A DNA stretch of 64,000 nucleotides from Ceratorhiza oryzae-sativae. Its lineage: Eukaryota > Basidiomycota > Agaricomycetes > Cantharellales > Ceratobasidiaceae. Made by a program: the position numbers and the translations under genes. The first letter of the stretch is position 1; each line of letters starts with the position of its first letter. The notes beneath the pieces were generated by a model. It had not been told where the DNA came from. It searched no databases and saw only the letters and a program-made list of their open reading frames with translations. The stretch is taken from positions 682,001-746,000 of the forward strand of contig JARWMV010000252.1 in the NCBI GenBank assembly GCA_030998015.1, written 5' to 3'. Below are positions 57,203-64,000 of this stretch, in pieces.

Positions 57203-58397
57203 ATGATGTTTAAATCGACAACCTTTGCACTCTCGTCGCTGGTGCGACGTCGGTGCGTGCGCACGGATACGTCCAAAATGCCTCTATCGGCGGACAGATC
57301 TATCAAGCCTTTCATCCGTTTGAGGATCCGTACGCGAGTCCCGTTCCGCAGACCGTCGTGCGCAAGGTCGCAGACGACGGGCCAAGTGCGTTTTATTCCT
57401 TTGTTTATTGTTTTTCTCACGTGGACTTATTTGGCCATAATAGTTAATTTTGATGCTGCCGAGTTGACGTGTAACAAAAACGGACAGCAGGGGAACGGGG
57501 CGACTGCTACGGTTGCAGCTGGTCAGGATGTGACTTGGACGATGAACCGGTGGCCGGATGATCACAAGGGTCCGGTCTCGGTTTACATGGCCAGTGAGTT
57601 GTGTTCTAGTGCTTTTACCGACTGGTTTATTGATTTGGTTTGATAGACTGTAATGGTGACTGCGACTCGTTTGATGGATCCGGCAACTCCTGGTTCAAGA
57701 TCTCGAGTGAAGGGTTGATCGACGCCAGCAAGTTCTTTTGGGCGTCGGACAAGCTCATCCAGGCCGGAAACTCGTGGACCCAAACGATTCCTGCAAACAT
57801 CCAGGCCGGAAACTATCTCATGAGGCTCGAACTCCTGGCCCTCCATTCTGCTGGGGCTCCTCAGTTTTATCCGAGCTGCACCCAGCTGACGATAACTGGC
57901 GGTGGAAACGGTACGCCAGGAGCGAACGAGCTGGTGTCTATTCCAGGCGTTTATAAGCAGGGAGATCAGGCTATCTTTGGAGGTGTGTGGTCTTGGTGAT
58001 GTTTGAGTTTATCCAGGGTTTTAATTATTCAAACCTAGATATTTGGAATTCGCCTCAGAGCTGGCCCCAGGTCGGGCCCGACGTTGCCGCGTTTGTCCAA
58101 GGTGGACAGGCTCCGGCTCCTGCACCGAGTTCGAGCGTTCCAGCACCGACTTCTCCTTCTTCTTCTGCTGCTGCGCCCACCTCGAGTGACCCTGCGTCAA
58201 GCTCTGACCCGGCGCCCACATCCGCCGATCCTGAGACGAGCAGCGCCCCGACCTCGACGCGGTCTCATCGTTCGAGCACGCCCAAGCCGACAGCTACCCA
58301 CAAGGTGTGCAGGCGCAAGGTCGCGATTGTGAAGAAGAACAGCCATGCGGCCAAGAGGGATCGCATCATGCGGCCGTTTGGAAAGAGGAGGCTATGA
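57203..58397 (+). CDS. AA9 lytic polysaccharide monooxygenase (one apparent frame break in the signal peptide)
   Basis: Copper enzyme cleaving cellulose or related glycans oxidatively. Signal peptide MMFKSTTFALS runs into AGATSVRAHGYVQNASIGGQ only if one base is added near 57238-57243; the mature N-terminal His (AHGYV) is half of the histidine brace. Later exons give YMANCNGDCDSFDGSGNSWF, SWTQTIPANIQAGNYLMRL and LLALHSAGAPQFYPSC, which holds the second brace His and the axial Tyr. After the catalytic domain comes a Pro/Ser/Ala-rich linker, but no CBM1; instead the protein ends in a strongly basic tail (CRRKVAIVKKNSHAAKRD, then MRPFGKRRL). The tail is unusual for a secreted AA9. About five exons. 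Confidence 0.83.
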
Positions 58398-59634
58398 GTT
58401 TGCCTCGTTTCTGTCGTTGCCTGATGCGATATGTGGATACCCCCTCTTGCCGTTTTTTGTTTTCTGGTTTATCCTCCCACATGTTCCTTTTTTTTGCCGT
58501 CGTTTTTCTCGCTGTGGGTAGCTGGACTATTTAGTTTTGGCCTCGTGTATGGAGATATAGATAAATAAGTGAACAAGGAGGTTTTATTTATATTTCAACC
58601 ACGGGCCTGTCGATCTAGAACGCGTTCAGCCTCTGGGGAAGAAGGCATGTTTAGACGCTCGTCGAGCGTCGGCACGTTCCAGATCGAGTGACGAGAACTC
58701 GGTCAGGGAGTAAACACGTAAAGGCTGGCCGACATAACCGTTCATTTTATATGATTTCGGAGTTTACCCCTCGGCGCGGGGCGACACGATGCTGATGGCG
58801 CAGTCGGGAACGCGGCCATCTTACTTTGTTTGGCAAAACGAGTTCCTAGTTGTCGACATCGCATTTGCGACGGAACTTTTGTCCATTGGCGCTAAGAATT
58901 GACAGTGTCGGTCGTTACTCCAAAGGTGGAGGATCCTATCGATTGACGGGGCTGGCAGGTTCTCTCGTTCCTGTGAGAGCCCCGACCGCGTTTTCATCTG
59001 CCTTGCTGCCTCGTTGCTCATTCCACGTCGCCAAAGCGAAGAAGGAAAAAACAACTTTGTTCGGCGAGTCAAAGGGTGTTGCCATGCAAATATATGTTCA
59101 GGATCGCCAAGCCCACCGCGTGTTCTGTCGATCAGGCGGCCGGGAGTCGGGTGGAGAGGGCATCGGAAGGCATGACGAGCATGACGTATGTCGCAGTAGT
59201 AGTGGGTCTATGCGCCAGCAGCAGCAAGCGAGAAATACAGGATTTATTTTAGACTTGAAAAAAAGGCTGGGCAGTGCGACTCGGTCTCACCATCAGGACA
59301 GATCACCGGGAGCGCATACACACGGTACCGGATGCTGGCACCCGATTGGCTGGCAGGCGTGGTGATTAAAATCGGTGAGAGGAACCCGAATTGGGTGAAG
59401 CGATGACGCTGCCCACGCGTGCGCAAACAACGGAAAAGAACAAGGGGCCACCCCGCTGCTGTTCGTGACGACCACGACCGCCTCCCCGACGCTCCATCCT
59501 TCTCCCACCCTCCCCCACGATCCGTGCGCGCGCGGCGTGCTGCACACCTCCGCGGCGAAGACGAACTGGGCGACGATCCCTGACCCTGCCCAGCCGACCA
59601 CGACCAACGACACCCGCGCACCGCCCGACCGATC
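58398..59634. other. Intergenic, 1.2 kb, upstream of chitin synthase
   Basis: No recognised gene on either strand. CT-rich stretch at about 59480-59600 just before the chitin synthase ATG fits a fungal leader. Confidence 0.45.
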
Positions 59635-62600
59635 ATGAGCAGCGCACGGCCGCCTAGAGCCGCCCCGCCGCGTTCCTCGTCGCAACCTCCTCCTCCGCCG
59701 CCGCCCCCCCAGGCGAGCGTATCGTTCTCCAAAGACCAACATGCACTGCCTGCGACACCCCACGAAGTTGAAGACCACGGCGCGGACATGCGCCGCAAGA
59801 AGAGTCTCGTCCGTCCCGATCGCGAAAAGATAGAGCCCGGCCACCGGCAGTGGCACTACCGAAATCATGTCTCCGACGGCGGGCGCGTCGCCGTCATGCC
59901 CTCGGGTTCGTTTTCCCTCGACTTCACCGGGTGTGCCGTGTTGAGTTTTTGCCTGTTTTTCTAGCGACGGGAAATGCGCCCCAGGGTGGCTTGCGCCGGG
60001 GCAAGTCTCTGCTCGGGCGAGACGAGGAGATCGGGGAGGCCGGGCTGTTCAAGCGTTCTGCCAACACTCTCAAGCGCAAACAGGGCCCGTCTGCCCAGGG
60101 CGGCCCGACCCCTAACCTCGACGATGCCTCGGAAAAGACGAAGCGCGGGTGCTTTAGCAATATCGGCCCCGGTCCAAAAGATTGCTGGTTCATCTACTGT
60201 TACATCATCACCTGCTGCGTGCCCCGTTTTCTGCTTACGTCTTGTGGCATCCGAACGCCCGAGCAGCAGCGTGCCTGGCGCGAGAAGATCGGCCTGCTCA
60301 GCATCATCATGACTCTCATGGGCGCCGTCGGTTTCATCACTTTTGGGTTCACCCAGACGGTCTGCAGCAAACCTGCCCCACGCATTCCGGCCTATGGGAT
60401 TGGCAACGGTACCGTTATTATCCACGGATTTGCTTATGATCTCGCCGACTGGAAGCACCCGAAGGCAGCCCCGTATTTTGATGGCACGACTTCTCCACTC
60501 TATGCTGGTGACATGCCCGCCGGAGGAATGGACGCGTCTTTTCTCTTCCAGATCCCCAACGACAAGTGCTCGGGCCTCTTGTCCGTTCCGAGCGGAAGCA
60601 GCATTTCGAACACCGGCGGTGTCCCTCAATGGGTGTTTCCGTGCAATGTTTCAGCACATTTGGAGCCAACAAGGCCAATTTGACGGGTTATACATCGAGT
60701 AAATACTGCCATACCGGCACCAACTCGCGTCAACAGCTCTCGCGGCTCGGCAGCCGCCGCAGCGTCGTTTATTACAGCTGGGAACAAGTAGCCGCCTCTA
60801 ACCGAAGTCTCGCGGTGTACGAGTCGTAAGTGATGAACCACTTTCGTCATCGCTGCCTGACTAAGCACCCTCATAGGACCGTCTTGGACCTCGACCTTCT
60901 TGATTGGCTCGACAAGTCCCAGGTTCAGGTTCCACAGCTCTTCCTTGACATTCAGAATAATGCCGCCAATGCCTCGTTTGCCGGTCGTGACATGACCATG
61001 CACATCTATCGCCAGTCCCAGAAGCGTTACGCTCAATGTCTCCAGGACCTTATTACTGTCGGGTTTATCGATACGAAGACCGTCGGATGTGTTGCATCTG
61101 ACGTTGTCCTCTACGTTTCTCTCGTGTTCATTATCGGTGTTGTGAGTATCAAGTTTGCCATGGCCGTCATCTTTGGCTGGTTCCTCTCCTGGAGGCTCGG
61201 TAGCTTTGGCAAGGAGACGTATGCGGAACGAATGCAGCGCTCTCAGGCGATTGAGAACTGGACAGACGATATTTACCGACCTGCGCCTGGTGCCTACCGC
61301 CCCAACGCGAACCAAGGCAAATGGGGCGCAGCAGGAAAGGACAAGAAGCAATTCTTGCCTTCGACTTCTCGCTTCTCACGCGCCGAAGGCACCAAGGGTG
61401 CTAATGCACGCCCGACGACGACCTATGGCGAGACGACTTACCGACGCGCAAACACTGGCCCAACCGCTGTGTCCTCAACCCCCAGCTCGTATGGCAAAAA
61501 CCTCCCTGTGCTGCATCATACTCCGCCGGATTCCCCCGCTTTCCGTGCAAGCCGCAGCTCGACGTCGCTCCCATATCCCGATGGATCTGGTTCGGAAGTC
61601 CACGGTGGCATGACTAATGCTTGCCCGTTCCCGCTCTACAATGTCATCCCCCAACCTCCCCAGGATTACGAACCGTTCAACTTCCCATTGGCTCATACGA
61701 TCTGTCTTGTTACCGCCTATTCCGAATCTGTCGAAGGTCTGCGTACTACCCTAGACTCGCTTGCGACAACCGACTATCCCAACTCTCACAAGCTCATCCT
61801 CGTTATCGCCGATGGACTGGTCAAGGGCTCTGGCAACACGTTGACGACCCCCGATATTGTGCTGAGCATGATGTCCGACTTGGTTGTACCCAGGGATGAG
61901 GTCGAGCCGCATTCGTATGTTGCCATTGCAGATGGACACAAGCGACACAACATGGCCAAGGTTTACGCCGGGTTTTACAAGTATGATTCGGCAACTGTTG
62001 AACGGAGCAAGCAGCAAAAGGTCCCGATCGTCCTTGTGGCCAAGTGCGGCAATCCTTTGGAAGCCGGCGAGGCCAAACCCGGTAACCGCGGGAAGCGTGA
62101 CAGTCAGATTGTGTTGATGGCGTTCTTGCAAAAGGTAGGGATGCACAGGTCCGAATTTGGTAAAGATTTATTAATCGGAGAACTAGGTTATGTTTGACGA
62201 ACGCATGACGACCTTTGAGTATGAGTTCTTCAACTCAATTTGGCGTGTGACTGGCGTTAGCCCCGACCGTTATGAAATCGTGCTTTGCGTCGATGCCGAT
62301 ACCAAGGTTTTCCCGGATAGCTTGACGCGCATGGTGAGCTGCATGGTACACGACGAGGAGATCATGGGTCTTTGCGGCGAAACGAAGATTGCGAACAAGG
62401 CCGAGACTTGGGTTACTATGATTCAGGGTAAGCACCCCCCTTAGAAAAATGAAACCGGTTGTTGATTAGGCAATAGTGTTCGAGTACTACATTTCTCACC
62501 ATTTGACCAAGGCCTTCGAGTCTATGTTTGGTGGTGTTACTTGTTTGCCCGGCTGTTTCTCGATCTATCGTATCAAGGCACCTAAAGGTCGCACCGGCTA

Positions 62601-64000
62601 CTGGGTCCCGATCTTGGCTAACCCGGACATCGTGGAGCACTACTCGGAGAACATTGTCGACACGCTTCACAAGAAGAACTTGTTGTTGCTCGGAGAGGAT
62701 CGTTATTTGACCACACTCATGTTGAAGACGTTCCCGAAGCGCAAGATGGTTTTCTGCCCTCAGTGAGTCTTGTTGTGCTTTCCAGCGGGACAAAGCACTG
62801 ATGCAAGGGTTTGTAGGGCTGTTTGCAAGACGATTGTCCCGGATACCTTTAGCGTGTTGCTGAGTCAACGTCGCCGTTGGATCAACTCGACTATTCACAA
62901 CTTGGCCGAACTCGTGTTGGTTCGCGACCTGTGCGGCACGTTCTGTTTCTCGATGCAGTTCGTCGTGTTCATGGAGCTGGCTGGTACCCTCGTTCTTCCC
63001 GCCGCGATCTCGTTTACGCTTTACCTGATCATCATCTCGATCCTCCCCCAAACTAACCCCAAGCCTGTCATCCCGCTCGTCCTGCTCGGTATCATTCTTG
63101 GTTTGCCCGGCCTGTTGATTGTCGTGACGTCACGCAAGGTGGCGTACCTCGGGTGGATGATTGTCTATCTCCTCTCGCTTCCAATCTGGAACTTTGTCCT
63201 TCCAGCATACGCGTTTTGGCATTTCGACGACTTCTCGTGGGGTCAAACCCGTATGGTTGCAGGCGAAAAGAAGGAGCAAGGACATGGTGACAAGGACGGA
63301 GAGTTTGACAGTTCTCATATCGTTATGAAGCGTGGGCCGAATTTGAGCGTGACCGGCGGTTCAGGTTGAACGGTGGCAACTTGACGATAGCAGGCAGTCG
63401 CGACTCGTACGACATGCGCGCATCGCCGAAGCGGGAAAGCAATCGCTACTCGACGGGTAGCACCAACGAGACATACTTTTCGGGGAACAACGCCACGCGT
63501 ATTAGGGATGATGCATCGGTTGAACCGTCTACGACTGGCGAGAACTACTACCGCCCACGCGACAACTCGCCACTGGTCATGCTTCCTGCACCTTTGGCTG
63601 TAGCTTCTCGACCAGCCGCTGGTTCTCCATCCGGCTTCCGTGGTGGACCTAGGGACGTCTCTCCGGCTTCTAGCGCTTCGCCACTGACCAGGAGCGTCGA
63701 GGACGACAACGCACGCGATTCGATTGGTGCACGCCCCTATATGGTCGAGAATTCGAGCGCGAGGCCGTTGTTGCAAGAGTCGAGTTCGGGCGAGGGTGCG
63801 TCGTGGGGACCCGGACCAAACCCGTACAGGTGGAGCGGTCAGCCTGACAATTCATACAATGATCACGATGGGTTCTTTGGCGGCGACGCCTCCGAGGCCC
63901 GACCTGGTTCATCCAATCGACAGTCTCAACCTGCACCAGCAAGGCAACCTCGACAACAGACCCAGCCTCAACCCCAAGGACGTGGTGTCAGTCTCGTCGA
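59635..64000 (+). CDS. chs: Class IV (Chs3-type) chitin synthase, 3' partial (two apparent frame breaks)
   Basis: Plasma-membrane glycosyltransferase making chitin from UDP-GlcNAc. Start [17 protein letters not shown] at 59635. A cytosolic N-terminus precedes helices around [19 protein letters not shown] and [21 protein letters not shown] middle loop follows, then helices near [20 protein letters not shown]. The catalytic part has [49 protein letters not shown] and [15 protein letters not shown], then C-terminal helices. The frame breaks near 60648-60651 and 63332-63335. Adding one base at each gives [15 protein letters not shown] and [16 protein letters not shown], leading to a Ser/Pro-rich tail that runs off the window. 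The Chs3 class depends on Pfa4, also encoded here (15832-18118). Confidence 0.88.

Noticed and set aside
1..64000. CRISPR arrays, rRNA genes, bacterial operons, full-length transposons
   Set aside because: I saw no regularly spaced direct repeats, no rRNA-like sequence, and no transposase or reverse-transcriptase motifs in the translated frames.

Overview
The window is nuclear DNA of a filamentous basidiomycete, most likely an Agaricomycete. Genes are interrupted by many short GT-AG introns (mostly 40-65 bp). The set of housekeeping genes is fungal, and there is a white-rot/saprotroph style laccase, an AA9 LPMO and a class IV chitin synthase. The laccase signature and the tandem expansions would fit Cantharellales (Rhizoctonia-like), but the genus is inference only. 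There is no bacterial-style operon, CRISPR array or rRNA.

Layout. 0-5 kb: a tandem array of three alpha/beta-hydrolases; the first is cut by the window edge and has lost its catalytic His. 5-10.4 kb: two tandem MFS anion:cation-symporter-type transporters on the minus strand. 11-13.6 kb: an ankyrin protein and a duplicated pair of 72-73 aa proteins that look like a free-standing cyanase N-terminal domain. 13.9-19.5 kb: tRNA-dihydrouridine synthase DUS2, the palmitoyltransferase PFA4, and ALKBH6. 20-25 kb: a tandem family of three proteins with a conserved N-terminal SAP-like module and, in two of them, a conserved beta-rich C-terminal domain; I do not recognise this family. 25.4-42.5 kb: housekeeping block with dCMP deaminase, TTI1, a Gly/Arg-rich nuclear protein, DOP1, prefoldin subunit 1 and TRM6. 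43-46 kb: a weakly supported Ser/Thr-rich membrane protein and gene-poor DNA with an inverted repeat. 46-52.3 kb: a delta-9 fatty acid desaturase fused to cytochrome b5, then a laccase. 52.7-64 kb: an F-box-like protein, a Ser-rich protein, an AA9 LPMO, and a class IV chitin synthase running off the right edge.

Main points for a second look. (1) The desaturase appears to contain a 3-nt microexon (47366-47368, CAC) that supplies one His of the third iron-binding histidine box. (2) The SAP-like tandem family and the cyanase-N-like mini-genes look undescribed. (3) Several otherwise well-conserved genes (DUS2, TTI1 three times, the Ser-rich gene, AA9, chitin synthase twice) carry single-base frame breaks, mostly in or next to short homopolymers. 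Because TTI1 and the chitin synthase are core genes, consensus errors are a likelier cause than true pseudogenes, but this needs checking. Gene models here were spliced by eye; exon limits are best estimates from protein continuity and GT-AG consensus.
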